A DNA stretch of 64,000 bases. Origin: Planctomycetota bacterium. Lineage in GTDB: Bacteria; Planctomycetota; Planctomycetia; Pirellulales; Pirellulaceae. Numbering within the stretch: the first letter of the stretch is position 1; the number at the start of each line of letters is the position of its first letter. Both the position numbers and the translations under genes were made by a program. The notes beneath the pieces were generated by a model. It was not told the origin of the DNA, made no database searches, and worked only from the letters and a program-made list of their open reading frames with translations. This document shows, piece by piece, positions 1-8,306 of the stretch. The DNA lies in assembly GCA_014381825.1 (NCBI GenBank), contig JACNKX010000081.1:248001-312000 (forward strand), read 5' to 3'.

Positions 1-580
1 AAAGCGTCGAGAGTTCACCGCTGGCGAGAGCGGGACCAAGCGTGCGGGCAGGGTTCATGGACGCACCGGTGAACGGTCCTGCGAATAGTGCTTCGAGTGC
101 GACGGTGGCCCCGACGGCTATTCCAGCAAGCAGCCCTTTCTCTTTGGAACCGGTCGAAACCCCCAAGACGACAAACATCAGCAGCCACGTCAGAATAACT
201 TCGATGATGAATGCTTGCAGAGAAGACAAGCTTTCGATCGGGACAGTGGCTCCGTATGACTCGCTCGTCGGGAACAACCACACCAATAGGAAACTCGCCG
301 CAATGGCACCGGCGCACTGGGCAATGATGTACGGCAAGACATGTCGTCTCTCAAAACGTTTGGCAACACAAAACGCGATCGTTACCGCCGGATTGATGTG
401 CGCACCAGAGATGTCGCCGATGGCGTAAATCATGGCAAGGACGATTAGTCCAAAAGTAAGCGCGATGCCAACGTGAGTAACATCGCCATTGGACACCTTA
501 TCTGCAACAACCGCACCCGTGCCCGCGAGTACCAACGAAAACGTTCCGAGGGCTTCGGCAAGATATTTCCTAACGGCCAT
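1..580 (-). CDS. Aquaporin (MIP family), C-terminus cut by window edge
   Basis: Channel of the major intrinsic protein family, moving water or small neutral solutes across the inner membrane. The reading frame is open from an ATG at 580 down to base 1, about 193 residues, and the end lies outside the window. Both pore signatures are visible: HINPAV near residues 61-66 and SMNPART near 174-180, the latter giving the selectivity-filter arginine. Hydrophobic segments lie around them. Only 6 bases separate this start from the stop of the cyclase upstream on the same strand, so the two are probably co-transcribed and may be translationally coupled. Whether water or glycerol is the substrate cannot be told from the visible part. 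Confidence 0.9.
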   Translation of the reverse strand, partial: MAVRKYLAEALGTFSLVLAGTGAVVADKVSNGDVTHVGIALTFGLIVLAMIYAIGDISGAHINPAVTIAFCVAKRFERRHVLPYIIAQCAGAIAASFLLVWLFPTSESYGATVPIESLSSLQAFIIEVILTWLLMFVVLGVSTGSKEKGLLAGIAVGATVALEALFAGPFTGASMNPARTLGPALASGELSTL

Positions 581-586
581 TGTCGG

Positions 587-2527
587 TTACCTCATATGTC
601 CCATCGACGAGTCATTTATCCGCGCCAACATTTGGAGCGCAGGCCGATCGGTGGGCCGGTCGGCCAGTAACTTCGCCAGCATTCGGGTCGCTGTCGGTAG
701 ATCGCCGCGTTCGTACGCATCAAGAGCTGTCTCATAGCGGCGTTTTGTTTCTGGCCAGTCATCCGGTGGATCAGCCGCCAATTCGTAGAGTTGAGTTGGC
801 AACGCCTGATCACCCAAGGGACCCAGACGCCGCGTCGAAAAAGTCTCGTCAAGTTGCTCGGCCGTAGCTTCGCTGATCAAGACCTTCGTTGCCCAGTTTC
901 GTGTCGCCTCTTCGATCCTCGCCGCAAGACGCACGCTACTGCCGAGTGGACCGTACTTGAATTTACGAGTTGAACCGATGTTTCCGACACGAGCAGTTCC
1001 CGTGTGTACTCCGATCCCCAAGTCCAATGGCTTTGACAATGCATTCTGCCAGCGACGATTCAACGCGGGTAGCTGCTCGATCATACATATCGAGGCACGG
1101 CAGGCGAGGTTTGCGTGGTCATCGCGATCAATTGGCGCGCCCCACATTCCGATGAGTCGATCACCTAGCGTATCGACCAGGACGCCATTTTGTTCGGAAA
1201 CACATGTTGATAGTGTCTCCATAACGTCGTGAATCCAGTCGATTGTCAATCGAGCGCCAAGTTGCTCGGACACATCACTAAATCCGCGAAGGTCACAGAA
1301 CAACAAGCTGACTTCGGAGTCCTTGCCTAGCAACAAGTCGGGCTGCGCCTCCAGCTGTCGAGAAAGTTCGGGTGTAAAGAACTGTTCGAACAGGACGCGC
1401 GCTTCGAGCGCCGCTTTCTCCTGTTCGAGACGAGCAAGGCCAGCAGCTACACTCGTTGAAAGCAATTCGACGAGTATCGCGTCGACTTCTGTGATCTGCA
1501 GGTCAAGCCGTCCGTCCTTCCGTCGGCGGCGATCACCATAAATCGCTCCAACGACTTCAGCACGCCGATTCAGAATCGGTGCTGCAACTAATGACTTCAC
1601 ATCCATTAGACTGGCGGAGGCGTCCTCGGTTGGCACTCGCCAAAACGTCTTTCGCTCTGAACGCACTCGTTCCAAAATCGTGCTACTCGGCTCCCATGTC
1701 TCTTCCTCGGCGGCATCTCGAGAACGGCTGCAATACGATTCAGCTCGCCACTCGCGACCCTGCCAGATGATCACGGCTGCCGTTTCCATACCGACGATGT
1801 CGATCATCGCTTGGGTCGCCATCGAAAAGAATTCGGAAGCGTTCGACGCCAGCTGAAACAAGCCGATCGTCGCATGCAGCCCGCGAAGCAGATACTCGGT
1901 TTCTTCATTGCTGCGCCGCCCTGTTAAGATGCCGGACAGCAGTGCGGAGTCTGTATCTGGGCCGCCGGGCGGCATCGTCTGATGTACGAAGCTGTCGAGC
2001 GCACCAAGTGGCTGTACCTCGCGCGTCGGCTCGATCTGAATCACACGGTCGCCCAGCGATAACAGCGTTGGAGGCGTTACGTCGCGATGTTCGCCGGGCT
2101 TGATTTGATCGTCCGTTCCGAGGACGACGGGATTCACTTGGCTCAGGTTCTTAATTCGCAGACGACCGCCGGGCAGCGATTCAAGATGCAAGTGACGGCG
2201 CGAAACATCACTCTCTTCCAGCTGTGCGATCGTCAGTCGATCGCCGATCTGTGCGTATGGTGCCGGTTCGTTCGGACGCTGTCGGCCCAACTCCAGCTGT
2301 GACGTCAACTCGACAGAACAGACCTGCTGTTTCCGTAGATAGATGTTCACGGTCAACGGCATCGAAGTCGCCGACATCTCACCGTCCAGAGCCGAATCAG
2401 CCAACGTTGCGCCTCGCGAATCCCAGTTATTTCCGAACAAAAGAGCAAGTCGCTCAAGCGTATCGGCTCGGCTGTCAGATGTCGAGGCTGGGCGGCGCGT
2501 ATGTTGCGTTTGCACACGCCGAAGCAT
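587..2527 (-). CDS. FHA-GAF-class III nucleotide cyclase
   Basis: Multidomain cytoplasmic signalling protein of 646 residues. An FHA phosphothreonine-binding domain lies near 58-165 (LGR near 80, SDVSRRHLHL near 106, an Asn near 132). A GAF sensor domain lies near 215-365, a short coiled linker follows, and a class III cyclase domain spans about 403-575. The metal-binding aspartates are visible in FCDLRGF (D412) and TLGD (D456), and GTARVGNIGS is the usual loop. The later motif usually ending in VNxAxR reads GSSVRLAAR, so the catalytic Asn position appears to be Arg. The C-terminus looks like a TPR helix pair. An internal Met at codon 51 (2377) is an alternative start. The product (cAMP or cGMP) is not determined. 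It lies directly upstream of the aquaporin. Confidence 0.85.
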   Translation of the reverse strand: MLRRVQTQHTRRPASTSDSRADTLERLALLFGNNWDSRGATLADSALDGEMSATSMPLTVNIYLRKQQVCSVELTSQLELGRQRPNEPAPYAQIGDRLTIAQLEESDVSRRHLHLESLPGGRLRIKNLSQVNPVVLGTDDQIKPGEHRDVTPPTLLSLGDRVIQIEPTREVQPLGALDSFVHQTMPPGGPDTDSALLSGILTGRRSNEETEYLLRGLHATIGLFQLASNASEFFSMATQAMIDIVGMETAAVIIWQGREWRAESYCSRSRDAAEEETWEPSSTILERVRSERKTFWRVPTEDASASLMDVKSLVAAPILNRRAEVVGAIYGDRRRRKDGRLDLQITEVDAILVELLSTSVAAGLARLEQEKAALEARVLFEQFFTPELSRQLEAQPDLLLGKDSEVSLLFCDLRGFSDVSEQLGARLTIDWIHDVMETLSTCVSEQNGVLVDTLGDRLIGMWGAPIDRDDHANLACRASICMIEQLPALNRRWQNALSKPLDLGIGVHTGTARVGNIGSTRKFKYGPLGSSVRLAARIEEATRNWATKVLISEATAEQLDETFSTRRLGPLGDQALPTQLYELAADPPDDWPETKRRYETALDAYERGDLPTATRMLAKLLADRPTDRPALQMLARINDSSMGHMR

Positions 2528-2578
2528 ACGCTAACGGCTCCAATTGTTTGATGAACATGACCATTCTAGGAGTGACGA

Positions 2579-3946
2579 ATGTTAACTAATCGGTATGCGT
2601 GGTTGATCGCTCTGTTGTTTTGTTCAACGAGTCTAGTACAGGTAGGGCGCGCTGAAGAGAATCTTGCGCCCGACGGTTTCAAGCCATTGTTTAACGGCCA
2701 AGATCTAGCCGGTTGGCACGGCATGGGGCATTTCGATCCACGTGTGCTGGCGGCAATGAGCGAAGAAGACCGGGCGAAGAAGCGTGCGACGGATTTGGAG
2801 GACGTCAAGCAGCATTGGAGCGTCGAGAACGGCGAGCTTGTTAACGATGGTCATGGTGTCTATTTGACAACTGACGAGAGTTACGGTGACATCGAACTGC
2901 TGATCGATTACAAGACGGTCGCCCTGGCAGATAGCGGGATCTATCTGCGCGCTACGCCGCAAGTCCAAATTTGGGACTACACAGAGGCAGGTGGTAAGTG
3001 GAATATCGGCGCTGACAAAGGGTCGGGCGGACTATGGAACAACAGCGCGGGATCGGCCGGTAAAGATCCAATTGCTCTGGCAGACAAAGCGTTTGGCGAG
3101 TGGAATCGTTTCCGAATCATTCAAGTGGGAGAACGGACGACGGTCTATCTGAACGGCAAGCTGGTCGTGGACCATGCGCGAATGGAAAACTTCTGGAGCA
3201 AACGAACTCCTGACGATTTCGCCAAGGAAGCACCGGGATCGTCCAACAAAGCCAATCCTCTTTTCCGAGACGGGCCGATTCAGTTACAGACGCACGGTGG
3301 TGAGATTCGCTGGCGAAACGTGTTTGTGCGAGAGATTTCCGCGGATGAGGCCAACAAGATGCTGGCCGCGAAACATATCGACGGCTATGAGACCGCCTTC
3401 AACGGAAAAAACTTCGAGGGCTGGAGCGGTCCTGTTGAAAACTACGCCGTCATCAATGGCAACATCAAGTGCAAGGCAGGCAAGGGCGGCACGATTTATA
3501 CCAAAGAAGAGTATGCTGACTTCGCCGTGCGATTCGAGTTCCAAGTTCCCGAAGGCGGCAACAACGGGCTCGCAATTCGGTATCCTGGATCGGGCGATAC
3601 GGCATACGTCGGCATGTGCGAGTTACAAGTGCTCGACAACAATGCTCCCAAGTATGCGAAGCTCGACCAGCGACAGTACCACGGTTCGGCATACGGGATG
3701 GTGCCGGCGTATCGCGGGTATGGTCGTCTGCCAGGCGAATGGAATGTTCAGGAGGTCACCGTTCAAGGTTCGAAACTCAAGGTCGAGTTAAATGGAACGG
3801 TGATTCTCGACACGGATCTCGGGCAGGTGACTGAGTTCATGGGTGGGCGTCCACATCCAGGTAAGGATCGGGCATCTGGGCACTTCGGATTTGCTGGTCA
3901 CAGCGATCCGGTTCAGTTCCGAAACGTGAAGATCAAGCGGCTGTAA
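2579..3946 (+). CDS. Secreted protein with two DUF1080 (3-keto-disaccharide hydrolase-like) domains
   Basis: 455 residues with a Sec-type signal peptide (hydrophobic residues 8-22, likely cleavage after GRA). Two DUF1080 beta-sandwich domains follow at about 31-255 and 262-455. Both carry the family hallmarks: F-x-P/A-x-F-N-G-x-D/N at the start (PLFNGQDLAGW, then AFNGKNFEGW) and an HGG/W-R-N-V end motif. DUF1080 is classed as 3-keto-glycoside hydrolase-like and is expanded in planctomycetes for sugar or polysaccharide use. An AGGAG ribosome site ends 6 bases before the ATG. It is divergent from the cyclase, with about 50 bp for both promoters. Substrate unknown. Confidence 0.88.
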   Translation: MLTNRYAWLIALLFCSTSLVQVGRAEENLAPDGFKPLFNGQDLAGWHGMGHFDPRVLAAMSEEDRAKKRATDLEDVKQHWSVENGELVNDGHGVYLTTDESYGDIELLIDYKTVALADSGIYLRATPQVQIWDYTEAGGKWNIGADKGSGGLWNNSAGSAGKDPIALADKAFGEWNRFRIIQVGERTTVYLNGKLVVDHARMENFWSKRTPDDFAKEAPGSSNKANPLFRDGPIQLQTHGGEIRWRNVFVREISADEANKMLAAKHIDGYETAFNGKNFEGWSGPVENYAVINGNIKCKAGKGGTIYTKEEYADFAVRFEFQVPEGGNNGLAIRYPGSGDTAYVGMCELQVLDNNAPKYAKLDQRQYHGSAYGMVPAYRGYGRLPGEWNVQEVTVQGSKLKVELNGTVILDTDLGQVTEFMGGRPHPGKDRASGHFGFAGHSDPVQFRNVKIKRL

Positions 3947-4007
3947 GGCTGAGTTGGTCTGGCGACCGCCTCCGCTCAATTGCGGTACGAGTCCGATTTG
4001 ACGTTCA

Positions 4008-4037
4008 AGCGAGGCCGGCCGCGAGGTCTGCCTCGCT
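4008..4037. terminator. Weak hairpin in the 302-bp gap after the DUF1080 gene
   Basis: The gap 3947-4248 contains no convincing gene. The only structure seen is an inverted repeat, AGCGAGGC at 4008-4015 and GCCTCGCT at 4030-4037, with a 14-base loop and no T-tract after it. It may be the DUF1080 transcript terminator, but it could be chance. Confidence 0.3.
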
Positions 4038-4248
4038 GTCGTTCGTACCTTTCGCGATTGTGCCGAATTTGCAATTCGTCCGGTCGCCAGTAACTGACTC
4101 GTGTTGGCGCAGTTATTCCGGTCCGGTCAAGTTGGCGGGGCTTCTGTGGCGCGAGCTTGCTGCGAATACCGAGTGTTCTTAATAAGAACGTCTCAACTCT
4201 CCACACAATTTTCGCACCGCATCACGCGCGCACCAAGAAAGTCGGCCA

Positions 4249-6294
4249 ATGATTCCCGATCGAACGCGGTTGCCTCTTTCGCAACTACGCGCGAGCTTAT
4301 CTTCGCCATCGCTGCGGCGTTGCGCGCTGGTGGGGAGCGTGTTCGGCCTGGGTTGTATGCATCTTGTGCTGGCGATCGCGAGCATTCAACACAAGTCCGC
4401 AACCTACGACGAAGTCGCGCACGTAACGGCTGGGTACACGTACTGGAAGCAAAACGACTATCGATTGCACCCGGAAAACGGCAACATTCCTCAGCGTTGG
4501 ATGACGCTACCGCTGATCGCATTGTCACCAGATCTTGAGTTCCCCGGCCTTCGCACGGAAGCCTGGCGACGGTCCAATCTCTGGCAGCTAGGTGACGAGT
4601 TCTTTCACAACTCCGGCAATCGGGTCGAAGACATCTTACTACCTGCACGAACCGCCGTGGCGCTGATGAGTGTTGCGCTGTGTATGTTAGTATTCATTTG
4701 GTCGCGCAGCTTGTTTGGAAACTTCGGCGGATTGATCTCGCTCGTGCTCTGCGTCTTCTCGCCAACGGTTATGGCGCATGGCAGACTAGCGACGTCTGAC
4801 TTGTTCACGACCTTCTTTTTCGCCGCCTCGGCCTGGTCGGTTTGGGCGCTCTTGCATCGTGTGTCTATCTGGCAATTACTTGCGGGTACGTTAGCCGTTT
4901 CCGGCCTGTTCCTTTGCAAGACGTCAGCCGTGTTGATCTTGCCGATGGCGGCGGTGATGGCGCTGATCTCGCTGGTACCTCGACAATCGATCTCGCTATA
5001 CATGCCGAAGGGGCGACGGTACGAACTGACTTCACAGTGGTCGCGCCGAGGCTGCGTGCTTGTGATAACTTTGTTCATCGGGGTCGCTGCCTATTCGTCC
5101 GTCTGGGCGGCTTACGGTTTTCGCTATGCCGCGTCACTCGAAGGCGATCACGAATACCACCAATTTCAAGACATCGACACGGTCGCGCAGCACAGCGGTA
5201 GGGTGGGAAGAACCGTGAAATGGCTCGCCGATCGACGGGTGTTACCAGAGGCGTATCTGTATGGCGTGGCGTTTGTTGCCGCACACGAAGAACGCCCAGC
5301 GTTCTTGAACGGACAGTACGAGACGAGGGGGTGGAGCCACTTTTTTCCCTACTGTCTGGCAGTTAAAACACCGCTTGCCGTGCTTGGATTATTGGCGCTG
5401 GGAACAATCGCCTTACCAGTTCGCTGGGTCCGCCGTCGTGTGAAACGCGACGAAGAATCTTCGAGAGAACGGTTAGCCTATCACCTGACGCCGATCGCGA
5501 TCCCATTGCTAATTCTGTGGACTGTTTTTCTTGGAACGCAGCTGAACATCGGGCATCGGCACATCCTGCCAACGTATCCGTTCATGTTCATCTTGGCAGG
5601 CGCGGCAGCGAATTGGTGCCGCAAAGAATCACGAGTACTCGCAGCCGCGACCGGACTGCTGTTGATGTGGCTAGTTTCCGATTCGCTCGCGAGCTACCCG
5701 CACTATCTGAGCTACTTCAATCAACTTGTGCCACGGGAGAAGGCTTATCAGCACCTAGTCGACAGCAGCCTTGATTGGGGCCAGGACCTGCCTTCGCTGA
5801 AGACCTGGCTGGATCAACATGCGACTGATGCGGAACCAGTGTTTCTGGGCTATTTCGGCACCGCTAGTCCGGCATACTATGGAATCGATGCACAACCGTT
5901 GCCACTGATGGGAATGGGCGGCGACCAACTTGAGTTAACACCTGGCGTCTATTGCGTTAGCGCCACTTGCCTGCAAGCGGTATACGGCTTCGCTTCGGGA
6001 CGTTGGAATCAGCAGTACGAAGCTCGGTACCAGGAACTCAGAACTCTGTTCGAGACGGGTGAGGATGACCCGACGGACACTGAGTTGCGACTTCAATTCG
6101 ACGCCTTGAAGGCACGTCGTCTCGCGACGTATCTCCGCCACCGCGACCCGGATGCAAATGTCGGCTTCTCGATCCTGATCTATCGACTGACGACGGATGA
6201 TCTACACCTTGCACTTGCTGGACCTCCAGCCGAACTCGACAAACTCTCGTGGGCCATGAGGCGACTGTTGCAGGCGGAGCAAGAGAACCGATAG
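4249..6294 (+). CDS. GT-C family membrane glycosyltransferase (PMT/ArnT-like)
   Basis: 681-residue polytopic inner-membrane protein. After the first membrane segment (about 24-44) the first periplasmic loop contains TYDEVAH. This is the acidic D-E motif typical of GT-C enzymes that use polyprenyl-phosphate sugars. About ten further hydrophobic helices follow to about residue 460, then a soluble C-terminal part with a SLDWGQDLP motif that recurs in bacterial mannosyltransferase-like relatives. The likely role is transfer of a sugar from a lipid carrier to protein or glycan at the periplasmic face. Donor and acceptor cannot be inferred. It is followed at short distance by another GT-C-like gene. 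Confidence 0.75.
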   Translation: MIPDRTRLPLSQLRASLSSPSLRRCALVGSVFGLGCMHLVLAIASIQHKSATYDEVAHVTAGYTYWKQNDYRLHPENGNIPQRWMTLPLIALSPDLEFPGLRTEAWRRSNLWQLGDEFFHNSGNRVEDILLPARTAVALMSVALCMLVFIWSRSLFGNFGGLISLVLCVFSPTVMAHGRLATSDLFTTFFFAASAWSVWALLHRVSIWQLLAGTLAVSGLFLCKTSAVLILPMAAVMALISLVPRQSISLYMPKGRRYELTSQWSRRGCVLVITLFIGVAAYSSVWAAYGFRYAASLEGDHEYHQFQDIDTVAQHSGRVGRTVKWLADRRVLPEAYLYGVAFVAAHEERPAFLNGQYETRGWSHFFPYCLAVKTPLAVLGLLALGTIALPVRWVRRRVKRDEESSRERLAYHLTPIAIPLLILWTVFLGTQLNIGHRHILPTYPFMFILAGAAANWCRKESRVLAAATGLLLMWLVSDSLASYPHYLSYFNQLVPREKAYQHLVDSSLDWGQDLPSLKTWLDQHATDAEPVFLGYFGTASPAYYGIDAQPLPLMGMGGDQLELTPGVYCVSATCLQAVYGFASGRWNQQYEARYQELRTLFETGEDDPTDTELRLQFDALKARRLATYLRHRDPDANVGFSILIYRLTTDDLHLALAGPPAELDKLSWAMRRLLQAEQENR

Positions 6295-6448
6295 ATCTCA
6301 CAGGTTTTCTAACGGACGATCCGCTCGATTGCACCGACGGGGAGGATTGTACAGGGAGGGAGTGACGTACGGCGGCCTGTACCTGTTTCGAATGCTACAT
6401 AGTTGTAGTTGCAAGTCCCTCCCCACTGCTCCCACCGCGATCGCTTTG

Positions 6449-8263
6449 ATGCTCCGCTCGCAGATCATTCCCCGTCGGCCAGAACACTTGGCTCTGTTGG
6501 CGCTCGTCGTTTCAGGCCTTATTGCCTACGTCAATTGCCTGTCCAGCGAGTTTGTCTTCGACGACATTCTGTTCATTAACAATGCCACACTCGACCCAGG
6601 CTCACTAAACTGGCTCGTTCCTGACACGGATTTGCCGATTAAAGGTCGACCGCTGGTTGGGCTGACATTTGTGGCGAATTACGCGGTTGGGAAAGCCGCG
6701 CCGGAAAGTTACCACCTGTTCAACATGGCAGTGCATTTGGGATGTGCGCTCGCGCTGTTCGGCGTCGTGCGCAGAGCGATCCTGCGATGGGTTGCTGAAA
6801 GCGGTAGCGACATCCATCCAACGGGCGTTGCTTTCGCGAGCGCGTTGCTTTGGATGGTTCACCCCCTGCAAACCGAGTGTGTGAATTATGTCTCCCAGCG
6901 AACCGAGTCGATGGCGGCTTTGTTCATTCTGCTGTCGCTGTATTGTGCGATTCGCTCTCACGAAACGCGAAGACGCAGTCGCTGGATCGCGATTGCCGGA
7001 ATGACGAGTTGGGCGGGCGCTCTGTGCAAAGAGACTGCGGCGATCGGACCGTTGTTAATCCTGTTGTATGATCTCACTTTCTCAAGTACGGCGATGCGGG
7101 ATGTCGTGCGAAACCGATGGCGTCTTTATCTAGCGACGTTTAGCAGCTGGATTCCGTTAGCTGGTTTGTTGTACTTCTTGCCGAGAACCGTTACCGTAGG
7201 CGCGAACGCCGATGTGACCGTTTTGCAGTACGCGTTGAATCAAAGCATTCTTATCATCGAGTATTTACGACTGGCCTTCTGGCCGGACTCACTCGTGATC
7301 GACTATGGTCGGCCGAGTGGTGTCGCTTGGCTCGATGCGTTGCCATCCGTCATTGCGGTCTGTTCGCTGCTCACGCTGACGCTGGCGACATACCGGCGTT
7401 TTCCGACGGTCGGATACTTAGGGCTGTCGATCTTCCTGTTATTAGCGCCAACGTCTAGTATCCTGCCGATCAATTCGGAAGTCGGAGCTGAGCGACGCAT
7501 GTACTTGCCTTTGGCCGCAATCGTCATCCTCGTCGTCCTGGGTGTTCGTGAGTGCATTGGTCGATGTGGCGATTGGTTGGAACGGTGCAGCACGTTGACG
7601 CATCCTACTAAAACGAACGGTCGGCTGATGCGAGCCGTCGCGAACAGTATCCTGCTGCTATTGGCGGTAGGGACTCTCGGATACCGCACGATCGAGCGCA
7701 ATCGTGATTACGCGAATCCGACGAGACTCTGGAGGCAGGCCGTGGACGCTTATCCGGAAAACTCCCGAGCATGGTCTTGGTTGGCCTTAGAGTTCTCACG
7801 GGTCGACCCGGCAGCTGCCCAACAAGTGACTGCGGAAATGGCCCGACGGTGGCAAGACGACTGGAGCGTCCAGTTTGAGGTGGCCGAGGCATACCTTTGT
7901 CTTCACCGTGATACCGAAAACGCGAGTCGCTGCTTTCGACAAGTCGTCGCGCTCGATCCATCTCATCCCCGGGCGAGGTTGCGATTGGTATGGCTGCTCG
8001 CAGGATGCGCGGCAGACGAACAGCGAAACGGTCAAGAGGCGTTAGCGATCGCGTCAGTACTGCAAGCCGAGTATCCAGACTCGCCGGAGATCTTGGATGC
8101 GTTGGCAATCGCTCAAGCCGAGTGCGGAGAATTCGATCGCGCAGTCGCTACTGCCGAGGCAGCCGTCGCAAACGCGGAAGCGGCAGGTGGTTCAACCGAA
8201 AGGATCAAACAACGCGCCGAGCAATATCGACGGGGGCAGCCCTTTCGCTTCAACGAGACCTAG
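6449..8263 (+). CDS. TMTC-like membrane protein: GT-C fold with C-terminal TPRs
   Basis: About 604 residues from the ATG at 6449. The frame is open upstream to 6329 (TTG) with other possible starts at 6362 and 6392, none with a clear ribosome site, so the start is uncertain. Residues from about 10 are hydrophobic, and the first loop has SEFVFDD and a GRPL motif, as in TMTC-type O-mannosyltransferases. About nine more membrane helices follow, then a C-terminal region of helical repeats (roughly 440-590) that resembles tetratricopeptide repeats. It is probably a protein glycosyltransferase or a related envelope enzyme. It lies 34-155 bp after the preceding GT-C gene, so the pair may act together. 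It converges with the secretin gene at 8307. Confidence 0.65.
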   Translation: MLRSQIIPRRPEHLALLALVVSGLIAYVNCLSSEFVFDDILFINNATLDPGSLNWLVPDTDLPIKGRPLVGLTFVANYAVGKAAPESYHLFNMAVHLGCALALFGVVRRAILRWVAESGSDIHPTGVAFASALLWMVHPLQTECVNYVSQRTESMAALFILLSLYCAIRSHETRRRSRWIAIAGMTSWAGALCKETAAIGPLLILLYDLTFSSTAMRDVVRNRWRLYLATFSSWIPLAGLLYFLPRTVTVGANADVTVLQYALNQSILIIEYLRLAFWPDSLVIDYGRPSGVAWLDALPSVIAVCSLLTLTLATYRRFPTVGYLGLSIFLLLAPTSSILPINSEVGAERRMYLPLAAIVILVVLGVRECIGRCGDWLERCSTLTHPTKTNGRLMRAVANSILLLLAVGTLGYRTIERNRDYANPTRLWRQAVDAYPENSRAWSWLALEFSRVDPAAAQQVTAEMARRWQDDWSVQFEVAEAYLCLHRDTENASRCFRQVVALDPSHPRARLRLVWLLAGCAADEQRNGQEALAIASVLQAEYPDSPEILDALAIAQAECGEFDRAVATAEAAVANAEAAGGSTERIKQRAEQYRRGQPFRFNET

Positions 8264-8306
8264 GAGCTCCCGCGGATCGACGAACGGTCGCTGCACGCGA
8301 GGTCAA

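Noticed and set aside
3174-3791. A 205-codon plus-strand frame inside the DUF1080 gene.
   Set aside because: It is a shadow frame of the DUF1080 protein, with low-complexity Arg/Ser/Thr composition and no motif.
4193-4648. A 151-codon minus-strand frame over the start of the GT-C gene.
   Set aside because: It is Arg- and Ser-rich and overlaps the start of a well supported membrane protein; no domain or ribosome site seen.
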